A program made the position numbers and the translations under genes. Below are positions 1 through 5,815 of a stretch of 6,130 nucleotides of DNA, in pieces. Under the pieces are notes generated by a model. The model was given only the letters and a program-made list of their open reading frames with translations, searched no databases and was not told the origin of the DNA. Every line of letters starts with the position of its first letter. The stretch's first letter is position 1. Source of the stretch: Acidobacteriota bacterium (GTDB taxonomy: Bacteria; Acidobacteriota; Terriglobia; Bryobacterales; Bryobacteraceae); assembly GCA_023380575.1 (NCBI GenBank), contig JAMCRM010000324.1:1-6130 (forward strand). Reading direction: 5' to 3'.

Positions 1-311
1 GCGCGGTTGAGGCGGGAGAGAAGATCGTGGTGGGGGTGAACGCATTCCAGGCGGGCGGGGAGAGCATCGAACTGCTGGAGATTGACGAGGAGGCGCGGGA
101 ACGCCAGGCGCGCAAACTGGCGGCGCTCAGGGGCAGGCGTGATAACATGCGGGTTCGGCGTTCGCTGGACGCGTTGCGACGCGCGGCGGCGGGCGCGGAA
201 AACACCATGCCCTGCATTCTCGACGCGGTACGGGCCGATGCCACCCTGGGCGAGATCTGCGGCGCGCTGCGGGACGTCTTCGGCACATACCAGGAAACGG
301 CGCACATCTGA
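1..311 (+). CDS. mcmA1: Methylmalonyl-CoA mutase, catalytic (large) subunit, C-terminal end (5' truncated)
   Basis: The reading frame is open from base 3 and ends at TGA 309-311, giving the last 102 residues of a protein that begins outside the window. The fragment opens with a VVGVNAFQ stretch. It continues with a charged helix rich in Glu and Arg, then an [20 protein letters not shown] segment and a GTYQ tail. These match the end of the substrate-binding barrel domain of methylmalonyl-CoA mutase, just before the point where single-chain enzymes pass into the linker to the B12 domain. Here the chain stops, so this is the split form; such large subunits are usually somewhat over 500 residues. 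With the B12 subunit it interconverts (R)-methylmalonyl-CoA and succinyl-CoA in the cytoplasm by an adenosylcobalamin radical mechanism. The adjacent B12-binding gene supports the call. Related acyl-CoA mutases (isobutyryl-CoA type) share this region, so substrate is not proven by the fragment alone. Confidence 0.9.
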   Translation, partial: AVEAGEKIVVGVNAFQAGGESIELLEIDEEARERQARKLAALRGRRDNMRVRRSLDALRRAAAGAENTMPCILDAVRADATLGEICGALRDVFGTYQETAHI

Positions 312-715
312 TGACTACGGCACAACCCATTCGCGTTCTGGTGGCCAAACCCGGGCTGGACGGTCACGACCGGGGCGCCAAGGTGATTGCGCGGGCACTG
401 CGCGACGCCGGCATGGAAGTGATCTACACCGGGCTGCGGCAGACGCCCGAGATGATTGTCAATGCCGCCCTGCAGGAAGATGTGCAGGTGATCGGCCGGT
501 CGATTCTCTCGGGCGCGCACAACGCCATTATTCCGCGCGTGCTGCAACTGCTGCGGGAAAAGGGCATGGATGACGTGAAAGTCGTGGTCGGGGGCATTAT
601 CCCCGACGACGACGCCGAGCAATTGAAGCGCAGCGGGGTAGCGGCGGTGTTTCAACCGGGCGCCTCGCTGGAATCGATTGTCGGGTTTATCCGCTCGGCG
701 GCTCCGGCGCGCTGA
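311..715 (+). CDS. mcmA2: Methylmalonyl-CoA mutase, B12-binding (small) subunit
   Basis: This complete 134-residue protein consists almost only of the cobalamin-binding Rossmann-like domain, the usual size for the stand-alone subunit. The base-off/His-on motif DxHxxG is at residues 17-22 (D17, H19, G22), with H19 expected to be the lower axial cobalt ligand. The second motif, S-x-L, is at S64-I65-L66, followed by SGAH (67-70). The third, a GG pair, is at G94-G95 and is followed by IIPDDD. All three elements that hold the nucleotide tail of the cofactor are therefore present. The ATG overlaps the large-subunit TGA by one base (TGATG), which indicates translational coupling and equal dosage. 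R63 sits where related proteins usually carry a hydrophobic residue before S-x-L. No MeaB-type chaperone or methylmalonyl-CoA epimerase gene follows, because the next gene is on the other strand 2 bp away. An isobutyryl- or 2-hydroxyisobutyryl-CoA mutase small subunit is a less likely alternative. Confidence 0.93.
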   Translation: MTTAQPIRVLVAKPGLDGHDRGAKVIARALRDAGMEVIYTGLRQTPEMIVNAALQEDVQVIGRSILSGAHNAIIPRVLQLLREKGMDDVKVVVGGIIPDDDAEQLKRSGVAAVFQPGASLESIVGFIRSAAPAR

Positions 716-717
716 GT

Positions 718-1224
718 CTACCGCTTGAGGCCCTGCACGTAGAGCGCGCGATAGCCGTTGACCATGGTCTCCGTGCCGGTGACGGACACGATCCGGCCCA
801 TGTATTCGCTGGCTGAGGCGCGGGCATCGACACCGCCATCGCGGCGCGGGTCGTGCTCCTCGGGCATGACCATGTAGACGGTGCCATCCTTGGCCAGCAG
901 GCCGATGGGCTGGCCGTTCTGCACGCACTTCTGGCCGCAGGCGCGGTGTGCTTCGCCGTGCTTGCCCAGTTGGAGGTAACAGGAGAGATCCAGGACCTCC
1001 CCCACGACCGTGGTGATTTTGCCGGGGAGCGGTTTCCTGTTCACGCCCGAGGCGATGGTGGTATCGGTCCAGGCAACGGCGGGTTTCGTGCCGATGCTGG
1101 CCAGGGGTTTATCATAGGATCCCTGCTGGACAGCCATTTCGGGATGCAGGATCCCGCTCTTGTGCGCAGCCAGCGCCAGGGCGGCGGCAGCGGCAACGAT
1201 CGCGAAAATTTTCAGCTTTTTCAT
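718..1224 (-). CDS. Small exported protein with a Cys/His cluster, function unknown
   Basis: I do not recognise a named family. From the ATG at 1224 the protein has 168 residues. It begins with a clear Sec-type signal: basic n-region MKKLK, an Ala/Leu/Val core at about residues 6-20, and possible cleavage near A19-A20. A linker of about 50 residues follows. Next is a compact cluster C82-x6-H89-x3-H93-x2-C96-x3-C100, just after a VVGEVLDLSCY strand and before a PIGLLAKDGTVYMV segment. This is plausible for a disulfide or a bound metal; there is no CxxCH haem site. The C-terminal part (about 143-166, GRIVSVTGTE...GYRALYVQGL) looks like strands of a small beta-barrel, possibly OB-like. An in-frame GTG at 1239 would add five residues and overlap the upstream aldo/keto reductase stop by 8 bp. 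I prefer the ATG because it puts lysines at the start of the signal, though neither start has a good ribosome site. It is last in a minus-strand run and ends 2 bp from the mutase gene. Confidence 0.8.
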   Translation of the reverse strand: MKKLKIFAIVAAAAALALAAHKSGILHPEMAVQQGSYDKPLASIGTKPAVAWTDTTIASGVNRKPLPGKITTVVGEVLDLSCYLQLGKHGEAHRACGQKCVQNGQPIGLLAKDGTVYMVMPEEHDPRRDGGVDARASASEYMGRIVSVTGTETMVNGYRALYVQGLKR

Positions 1225-1231
1225 GACGGCG

Positions 1232-2092
1232 TCATCCACGGACGCTCGCGGCCGGGATCTTCCTGGTGAGATCCAGCATTTCCTCGCGACTCTCGGCTCC
1301 GATGGTGAAGCAATCGATGGCCTGCTGGGCCAGGGCGAATTGCAGGCATTCGTCGGCGCGGCTGCGCAGCCTGCCCGCGCCCAGGATCTTCATCCCGATG
1401 ACCCCCTTGCCGGCCGCCTTCAACTGCTCGAGGACTTCCAGCGTGGCGGCGGGTTCGGCATCCATGGCCACCCGGGCAGGATTGATGCGCGCCAGTTGCA
1501 CCTCGACCCAGGGTGTGCGCACAGCGGTGCGCACGGCTTCGATGCTGTGGGCCGAGATCCCGTGGGTGCGCACGATGCCTTTTTGGCGGGCTTCGGCGAT
1601 CACGTTCATGGCGCCGGCGTTCTTTTCGGGCCAGTTGGCGTCGGTCATGCAGTGCAGCAGGAGAATATCGATGTAATCGGTGCCGAGTTCGCGGCGGAAA
1701 CGGTCCAGGTCCGCTCGCATCTCTTTCTCAGTAGATGCGCGGGTCTTGGTAAGGACGGCGACTTTTTCGCGCGGCACGCGTTTGAGGGCCTCACGGACGT
1801 GCGGGTGCGTACCATACTGGTCGGCGCAATCCCACAGCGTGATGCCCTGATCGTAGGCGGCCTTAAAGAGGTCGGCCATGCCCTTCAGACCGAGTTTGCG
1901 GGTCTGGTTGGAACTCCCGCCGACGCCGTTGGTGCCGCTGGCCTGGGCCAGTCGGCTGACCTCGATCTTCCGAGGTCCCAGCGTGACGCGGTCGCTTGCC
2001 AGTTTCTTGACCGGGCCGGCGAAGAGCGGGTACGGAAAGCGGTCGAGAGTGAACGCCGCCGCGGCGCCGCACATGAAATCCCGCCTTCTCAT
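1232..2092 (-). CDS. Aldo/keto reductase with Tat-like N-terminal leader
   Basis: This 286-residue protein belongs to the aldo/keto reductase superfamily, NAD(P)H-linked (beta/alpha)8-barrel oxidoreductases. The family tetrad can be placed: D88 and Y93 in WDCADQYG, K116 in VLTKT, and H147 in DILLLHCM. The C-terminal GAESREEM segment (about 263-270) fits the cofactor phosphate-binding region. The substrate cannot be told from sequence. Residues 1-26 begin MRRRDFMCGAAAAF, resembling a twin-arginine signal (RRDFM plus a short hydrophobic stretch), so the enzyme may be exported folded with its cofactor. The same leader style is common on 'Tat pathway signal' oxidoreductases in Acidobacteriota and Planctomycetes. 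The frame stays open upstream to 2362, but that part lies inside the deaminase gene in another frame. The start at 2092 is chosen because GGAGG lies 7 bases upstream and its ATGA overlaps the deaminase stop by 4 bp. The leader's h-region is short and is followed by D17-R18, so export is likely rather than certain. Confidence 0.88.
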   Translation of the reverse strand: MRRRDFMCGAAAAFTLDRFPYPLFAGPVKKLASDRVTLGPRKIEVSRLAQASGTNGVGGSSNQTRKLGLKGMADLFKAAYDQGITLWDCADQYGTHPHVREALKRVPREKVAVLTKTRASTEKEMRADLDRFRRELGTDYIDILLLHCMTDANWPEKNAGAMNVIAEARQKGIVRTHGISAHSIEAVRTAVRTPWVEVQLARINPARVAMDAEPAATLEVLEQLKAAGKGVIGMKILGAGRLRSRADECLQFALAQQAIDCFTIGAESREEMLDLTRKIPAASVRG

Positions 2093-2562
2093 CGGGGTTC
2101 CTCCGTCTTCGCGATGCGGCGTACGTTGATGCCGGCTTCTTGAAACAGAATTTCCACCAGGCCGAAATGCTGGTCGTAGTATTCGCTGGAATACTGCGCC
2201 ATGCGCTCGGCGGAAATGGCTACCGCGGTGATGCCGGCCTGCACGATGGCGCGGGCACAGTCCATGCACGGCATGATCTCGACATACAGGGTGCAGCCCT
2301 CGGTGGCGGTGCCGGCGCGCGCCGCGTTGCAGATGGCGTTGCGCTCGGCGTGCTCGATCCACAGATACTTGGCGGGACGTTCCAGGCGCTCGGCCACGGT
2401 GTCGCGGATGCCGCGCGGGAACGAGTTGTAGCCGGTGGAGCGGATTTCGTGGGCGGGCCCCACAATGACGCAGCCGATCTGCGTATGGGGATCCTTGGAG
2501 CGGGTGGCCACCACCTGACAGATATTCAGATAATACTCGTCCCAGTTGGGAATCTGGCGCAT
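2089..2562 (-). CDS. Deoxycytidylate (dCMP) deaminase-family protein
   Basis: This 157-residue cytoplasmic zinc enzyme of the cytidine/deoxycytidylate deaminase superfamily probably converts dCMP to dUMP, the precursor for dTMP synthesis. The zinc site is complete: H71-A72-E73 in IEHAERNAI, where H71 is a ligand and E73 the proton shuttle, and C99-x2-C102 in the PCMDCA motif. The N-terminal SKDPHTQIGCVIV segment and GYNSFPRGI (44-52) are typical of dCMP deaminases and unlike tRNA adenosine or guanine deaminases. The length is usual for the family. It is the first gene of a minus-strand run, with its TGA overlapping the ATG of the aldo/keto reductase. No Shine-Dalgarno sequence precedes the ATG; a perfect TATAAT lies 18-23 bases upstream, implying a very short leader. 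Whether it acts on dCMP or a related nucleotide is an inference from family motifs. Confidence 0.88.
   Translation of the reverse strand: MRQIPNWDEYYLNICQVVATRSKDPHTQIGCVIVGPAHEIRSTGYNSFPRGIRDTVAERLERPAKYLWIEHAERNAICNAARAGTATEGCTLYVEIMPCMDCARAIVQAGITAVAISAERMAQYSSEYYDQHFGLVEILFQEAGINVRRIAKTEEPR
2100..2104 (-). promoter_or_regulatory. Ribosome binding site fixing the aldo/keto reductase start
   Basis: On the minus strand GGAGG occurs inside the last codons of the deaminase gene, 7 bases before the ATG at 2092. It supports this start over the longer open frame reaching 2362. Confidence 0.75.
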
Positions 2563-2579
2563 AAGGTGTCTAACTGGTG

Positions 2580-2585
2580 ATTATA
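2580..2585 (-). promoter_or_regulatory. Probable -10 box of the deaminase operon promoter
   Basis: The minus strand reads TATAAT, a perfect sigma-70 type -10 hexamer in otherwise GC-rich DNA, in the only sizeable intergenic gap. A start of transcription about 7 bases downstream (near 2573) would leave a leader of roughly 11 bases before the ATG at 2562. No convincing -35 hexamer lies 16-19 bases further upstream: at 17 bases the sequence is AGCGCC. The promoter may therefore be weak, activator-dependent, or use a different -35 element. Confidence 0.5.
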
Positions 2586-2588
2586 CGG

Positions 2589-2612
2589 TGTGCGGCGCGG
2601 TCGGCGCTCACA
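2589..2612. repeat. Imperfect inverted repeat in the divergent intergenic region
   Basis: The outer arms TGTG (2589-2592) and CACA (2609-2612) pair. After one unpaired C (2593), GGCGC (2594-2598) pairs with GCGCT (2604-2608), including one G-T pair, around a 5-base centre. It covers the position where the -35 box of the deaminase promoter would be expected. It could be an operator or a hairpin in an ald leader transcript. In GC-rich DNA such a repeat can also arise by chance. Confidence 0.25.
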
Positions 2613-2695
2613 ACGGCTCCGGTTGCGGAACGATCCGGTCGGTACGGCGGCGGACGCTGGTATGCACCTTGACTCGGTGGTGCTAAGCTGATTCC

Positions 2696-2701
2696 GGGAG
2701 G
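2696..2701 (+). promoter_or_regulatory. Ribosome binding site of ald
   Basis: GGGAGG lies 7 bases before the GTG at 2709. It supports GTG as the true start of alanine dehydrogenase, giving the standard [11 protein letters not shown]-terminus. Confidence 0.8.
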
Positions 2702-2708
2702 CAGCGCC

Positions 2709-3821
2709 GTGATCATAGGAGTCCCGAAGGAAATCAAGGATCACGAGACCAGAGTGGGGCTGGTTCCGAGTGGCGTCGTCGCTCTGCGCGAAGCCGGACA
2801 TGAGGTGCTGGTGGAGAGCAAAGCGGGGGAAGGCAGCGCGATTCCCGACCGGGATTATGTGCGGGCGGGGGCGGCGATGGCGGCATCGGCGGGCGAAGTC
2901 TGGAACAAGGCCGATCTGGTGGTCAAAGTGAAAGAGCCACAGCGGACGGAGTATCCGTATTTCCGTCCGGGGTTGATCCTGTTCACGTATTTGCATCTGG
3001 CGCCTCTGCCGGAATTGACGGACCGGCTGCTGGCATCGCGGGTGAACGGGGTGGCGTATGAAACCATCGAGGAGCCGGATGGTTCGCTGCCGTTGCTGAC
3101 TCCCATGAGCGAGGTGGCCGGGCGCATGTCGGTGCAGGTGGGCGCCTTCTATCTGGAAGCGCCGTATGGCGGCCGGGGGTTGCTGCTGGGAGGCGTGCCG
3201 GGGGTGGCTCCGGCCAACGTGGTGATTGTGGGCGGCGGGGTGGTCGGCACCAACGCGGCCAAGGTGGCCATGGGGATGGGCGCGCACGTGGTGATCATCG
3301 ACAGGAATCTGAACCGCCTGCGGGAGCTTGACGATATTTTCAACGGGCAGGCAGTGACGCTGGCCTCCAACGTGTGGACGATCGGAGAGAACGTGCGGAC
3401 GGCGGACCTGGTGATCGGGGCGGTGCTGATTCCGGGCGCCTCGGCGCCGAAACTGGTGCGGCGGGAGATGGTGGCCGCCATGAAGCGGGGTGCGGTGGTG
3501 GTGGACGTAGCCATCGACCAGGGCGGGTGTGTGGAGACCTCTCGTCCAACCACCCACACGGAGCCGATTTACTTCGTGGATGGGGTGCTGCATTACTGCG
3601 TTTCCAACATGCCCGCCGCGGTGCCGCACACCTCGACGTTCGCACTGACGAATGCGACCTTTCCGTATCTGCTGGAACTGGCGAACAAGGGCCTGCAGCG
3701 GGCGTGCGCGGACCATCCGGGGTTGCAGGCGGGGGTGAATACGTACAACGGGTATGTAACACACGAAGGCGTCGCGGAAAGCCAGCGGCGCGAGTGGAAA
3801 TCCCTGGCCCTGGTGGCATAA
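2709..3821 (+). CDS. ald: Alanine dehydrogenase
   Basis: This full-length 370-residue enzyme catalyses reversible NAD-dependent oxidative deamination of L-alanine to pyruvate and ammonia in the cytoplasm. It starts at GTG with the family N-terminus [20 protein letters not shown], where R15 belongs to the substrate pocket. K75 (in KVKEP) and H96 (in YLHLA) are the catalytic and pyruvate-binding pair. The NAD-binding Rossmann loop is G175-G-G177-V-V-G180, with D198 at the end of the second strand for the adenosine ribose. D270 in DVAIDQGG is the second catalytic acid. All fall at the positions known from characterised alanine dehydrogenases, and the length is normal, so no residue appears missing. 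The related transhydrogenase alpha subunit would diverge at the C-terminus; the [11 protein letters not shown] segment and length favour Ald. It is the first gene of a plus-strand run, with the acyl-CoA dehydrogenase start about 10 bases after its TAA. I could not find a convincing promoter upstream. Confidence 0.97.
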   Translation: MIIGVPKEIKDHETRVGLVPSGVVALREAGHEVLVESKAGEGSAIPDRDYVRAGAAMAASAGEVWNKADLVVKVKEPQRTEYPYFRPGLILFTYLHLAPLPELTDRLLASRVNGVAYETIEEPDGSLPLLTPMSEVAGRMSVQVGAFYLEAPYGGRGLLLGGVPGVAPANVVIVGGGVVGTNAAKVAMGMGAHVVIIDRNLNRLRELDDIFNGQAVTLASNVWTIGENVRTADLVIGAVLIPGASAPKLVRREMVAAMKRGAVVVDVAIDQGGCVETSRPTTHTEPIYFVDGVLHYCVSNMPAAVPHTSTFALTNATFPYLLELANKGLQRACADHPGLQAGVNTYNGYVTHEGVAESQRREWKSLALVA

Positions 3822-3833
3822 TCGGCAATAGTG

Positions 3834-5006
3834 ATGCAAGCCGCTCCATCCAGTGAATCTCCACGCCCTCTGACGCAGCTCAGCGAAGAGGAGCATTTCT
3901 TCCAGTCCACGGTGCGGCGCTTCGCCCGCGAGCAGGTGGCGCCGTGGGTTCATGAAATGGACGAGGCCGGGCAATTCCGCAAGGACCTTATCCGGCAATT
4001 TTTCGAGCTGGGCCTGATGGGCATCGAGATTCCGGAAGAATACGGCGGCCAGGGAGGGTCCTTTTTTCAGTGCATCCTGGCCGTGGAGGAACTCTCGGCG
4101 GTGGATCCTTCGGCGGGCATTGTGGTGGACGTGCAGAACACCCTGGTGAACAACGCCCTGCTGCGCTGGGCCAACGAGGACCAGAAGCGGAAATACCTGC
4201 CGCGCATGGCGGGGGAGATCGTGGGAGCGTACGCGCTCTCGGAGGCCGGCTCGGGTTCGGATGCGTTCGCGCTATCGACGCGGGCAGTAGACCAGGGCGA
4301 CCATTTCCTGGTGACCGGGCGCAAGCTGTGGATCACCAACGCCTATGAGGCCGGTCTCTTCCTGGTGTTCGCGAATGCCAGGCCGGAGGCCGGGTATAAG
4401 GGGATCACGGGCTTTCTGGTGGAGCGCGGCTTTCCCGGTCTCGAGGTGGGGAAGAAGGAGAACAAGCTCGGCATCCGCGCCTCCTCCACCTGCGAGCTGA
4501 TTCTGGACAACTGCCGCGTGCCGAAGGAAAACGTCCTGGGCGAAGTAGGGCAGGGTTACAAGGTGGCCATCGAAACTCTGAACGAGGGCCGCATCGCGAT
4601 CGGCGCGCAGATGATCGGGCTGGCGCGGGCGGCGCTGGAGCACTCGGTCAATTACGCGCGGGAGCGGAAACAGTTCGGCAAGCCTATTGGGGAATTCCAG
4701 ATGGTGCAGCGCGACCTGGCGCTGATGGCTACAAACCTGGAAGCCGCGCGGCTGCTGGTATACAACGCGGCACGCCTGCGTGATGCCGGAATGCCATTCG
4801 CGCACGAGGCGGCCCTGGCCAAGTACTTCAGCTCCGAGATCGCCGAGGAGGCGGCCAGCAAGGGGCTGGAGATCTTCGGCGGGGTGGGCATCACCAGGGA
4901 GTACCCCGCCGAGAAGCTCTACCGTGACGTGAAGATCGGACGCATCTACGAGGGGACCAGCAATATGCAGTTGCTCACCATCGCCCGGAAACTGTTGGGC
5001 CGGTGA
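3834..5006 (+). CDS. Acyl-CoA dehydrogenase, short/branched-chain type
   Basis: This FAD flavoenzyme of 390 residues (391 if the adjacent GTG at 3831 is used) introduces the alpha-beta double bond into an acyl-CoA and passes electrons to electron-transferring flavoprotein. Domains in order are an N-terminal helical domain (about 15-130), a middle beta domain carrying the first family signature ALSEAGSGSDAFA, and a C-terminal helical domain with RKQFGKPI and the second signature GGVGITREYPAEKLYRD. The catalytic base is the Glu in IYEGTSNMQL (E373 from the ATG), the position used in short-, medium- and short/branched-chain enzymes. Isovaleryl- and long-chain enzymes place it elsewhere. The exact chain length is not resolved; 2-methylbutyryl-, isobutyryl- or butyryl-CoA are all possible. 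No clear ribosome site is visible, so translation may depend on coupling to ald 9-12 bp upstream. Products of branched-chain degradation would reach propionyl-CoA and so the mutase encoded at the left edge, though in a different transcript. Confidence 0.94.
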   Translation: MQAAPSSESPRPLTQLSEEEHFFQSTVRRFAREQVAPWVHEMDEAGQFRKDLIRQFFELGLMGIEIPEEYGGQGGSFFQCILAVEELSAVDPSAGIVVDVQNTLVNNALLRWANEDQKRKYLPRMAGEIVGAYALSEAGSGSDAFALSTRAVDQGDHFLVTGRKLWITNAYEAGLFLVFANARPEAGYKGITGFLVERGFPGLEVGKKENKLGIRASSTCELILDNCRVPKENVLGEVGQGYKVAIETLNEGRIAIGAQMIGLARAALEHSVNYARERKQFGKPIGEFQMVQRDLALMATNLEAARLLVYNAARLRDAGMPFAHEAALAKYFSSEIAEEAASKGLEIFGGVGITREYPAEKLYRDVKIGRIYEGTSNMQLLTIARKLLGR

Positions 5007-5022
5007 GTCCGTCATAATGGAA

Positions 5023-5028
5023 GAGGGG
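5023..5028 (+). promoter_or_regulatory. Ribosome binding site of the LolA-like gene
   Basis: GAGGGG lies 5 bases before the ATG at 5034 in the 27-bp gap after the acyl-CoA dehydrogenase. It fixes the start that yields a signal peptide. Confidence 0.7.
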
Positions 5029-5033
5029 ATAGC

Positions 5034-5813
5034 ATGCGTGGTTTCGTACTCCCGGTCCTTCCGCTGGTCTTATTGCCGCTGTGGGCCGACGATATCAAGA
5101 CGCCGGACACCAACGTAGACGCCGACGCCATCATCCGGAAGTTCGCCGCCAAGGAAACGGATTTCGCCCGGGCGCGTGAAAACTACACGTATCGCCAGAC
5201 GGTGCGCATTCTGGAGTTGGACGATTCCGGCGGCATCCGGGGAAGGTACGAAATTGTAGAAGACATCATCTTTTCGCCCGATGGCAAGCGCACAGAAAAG
5301 GTGGTGCGGGCGCCTGTTTCCACCCTGCGCAACCTGCAATTGACCCCGGAGGATGAGCAGGACCTGCGCAACGTGCAGCCGTTCGTCATGACCACGTCCG
5401 AAATCCCGGAGTACGACATCCGGTACCTGGGCAAGCAGAACGCGGACGAGATTCCCTGTTACGTGTTCGCCATCAAGCCTAAGAAGCTGGTGCAGGGCAA
5501 GCGCTACTTCGAAGGCCAGATCTGGGTGGACGACCGCGACCTGCAGATCGTGAAGACCTACGGCAAAGGGGTGGGGCTGCTGAAGAAAGGCTCCGATAAC
5601 CAGTTTCCGAAATTCGAGACCTACCGGGAACAGGTGGACGGCAAGTACTGGTTTCCCACCTACACCATCGCCAACGACACGCTGCATTTTCAAAGCGGCC
5701 CCCAGAAGATCAAGATGACCGTCAAGTACGAGGACTACAAGCGCTTCGAGGGCCGCTCAACGATTAAATTCGGCGACGTCGTGGACGAGAAGAAACCGGA
5801 GCAGAAGAAGTAA
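5034..5813 (+). CDS. Exported LolA/outer-membrane-lipoprotein-sorting-like protein
   Basis: The 259-residue protein begins with a short signal peptide (MRGFVLPVLPLVLLPLWA, likely cleavage after A18) and no lipobox Cys, so it should be soluble in the periplasm. The mature part starts with an acidic helix (DADAIIRKF...ETDFARARENYTY), then alternating strands. These include RYEIVEDIIFSPDGKR, IPCYVFAIKPKK, the segment RYFEGQIWVDDRDLQIVKT, and KYWFPTYTIANDTLHF. This order of strands, with an IWVD segment before a charged turn, resembles the open beta-barrel of LolA/LolB/RseB-type proteins that bind lipid. I recall close look-alikes as uncharacterised proteins of Acidobacteriota. The C-terminus is Lys/Glu-rich. 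It is third in the plus-strand run, 27 bp after the acyl-CoA dehydrogenase, and ends 2 bp from the convergent bacterioferritin gene. A lipid cargo or partner is not shown by the sequence. Confidence 0.8.
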   Translation: MRGFVLPVLPLVLLPLWADDIKTPDTNVDADAIIRKFAAKETDFARARENYTYRQTVRILELDDSGGIRGRYEIVEDIIFSPDGKRTEKVVRAPVSTLRNLQLTPEDEQDLRNVQPFVMTTSEIPEYDIRYLGKQNADEIPCYVFAIKPKKLVQGKRYFEGQIWVDDRDLQIVKTYGKGVGLLKKGSDNQFPKFETYREQVDGKYWFPTYTIANDTLHFQSGPQKIKMTVKYEDYKRFEGRSTIKFGDVVDEKKPEQKK

Positions 5814-5815
5814 GC

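Noticed and set aside
82..573. A 163-codon plus-strand frame across the mutase subunit junction
   Set aside because: It overlaps both mutase genes out of frame, is Arg-rich and has no motif. A fused or regulatory product is not supported.
1117..1154. Two GGATCC palindromes 26 bases apart
   Set aside because: They lie within the coding region of the exported protein, the flanks do not match, and six-base palindromes are expected by chance.
1160..2143. A 327-codon plus-strand open frame
   Set aside because: It lies opposite the aldo/keto reductase, which has a full catalytic tetrad and a good ribosome site. The plus-strand translation shows no recognisable motif.
2093..2362. Upstream extension of the aldo/keto reductase frame
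   Set aside because: These codons overlap the deaminase zinc-site region in another frame, and the extension resembles no protein. GGAGG and the ATGA overlap favour the start at 2092.
2669..2689. TTGACT (2669) and TAAGCT (2684) as a promoter for ald
   Set aside because: The hexamers are only 9 bases apart. At the normal 17-base spacing the sequence is TTCCGG, and the start of transcription would fall in the ribosome site.
2526..3998. A 490-codon open frame on the minus strand opposite ald
   Set aside because: It is antisense to a clear alanine dehydrogenase with all catalytic residues. Its translation is rich in His, Arg, Gln and Pro with no domain, as expected of a mirror frame in GC-rich coding DNA.
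4272..5015. A 247-codon minus-strand open frame opposite the acyl-CoA dehydrogenase
   Set aside because: It mirrors a well-supported gene carrying both family signatures and shows no independent start signal or domain.
5070..5693. A 207-codon minus-strand open frame opposite the LolA-like gene
   Set aside because: The plus-strand gene has a ribosome site and a signal peptide; the mirror frame has neither.
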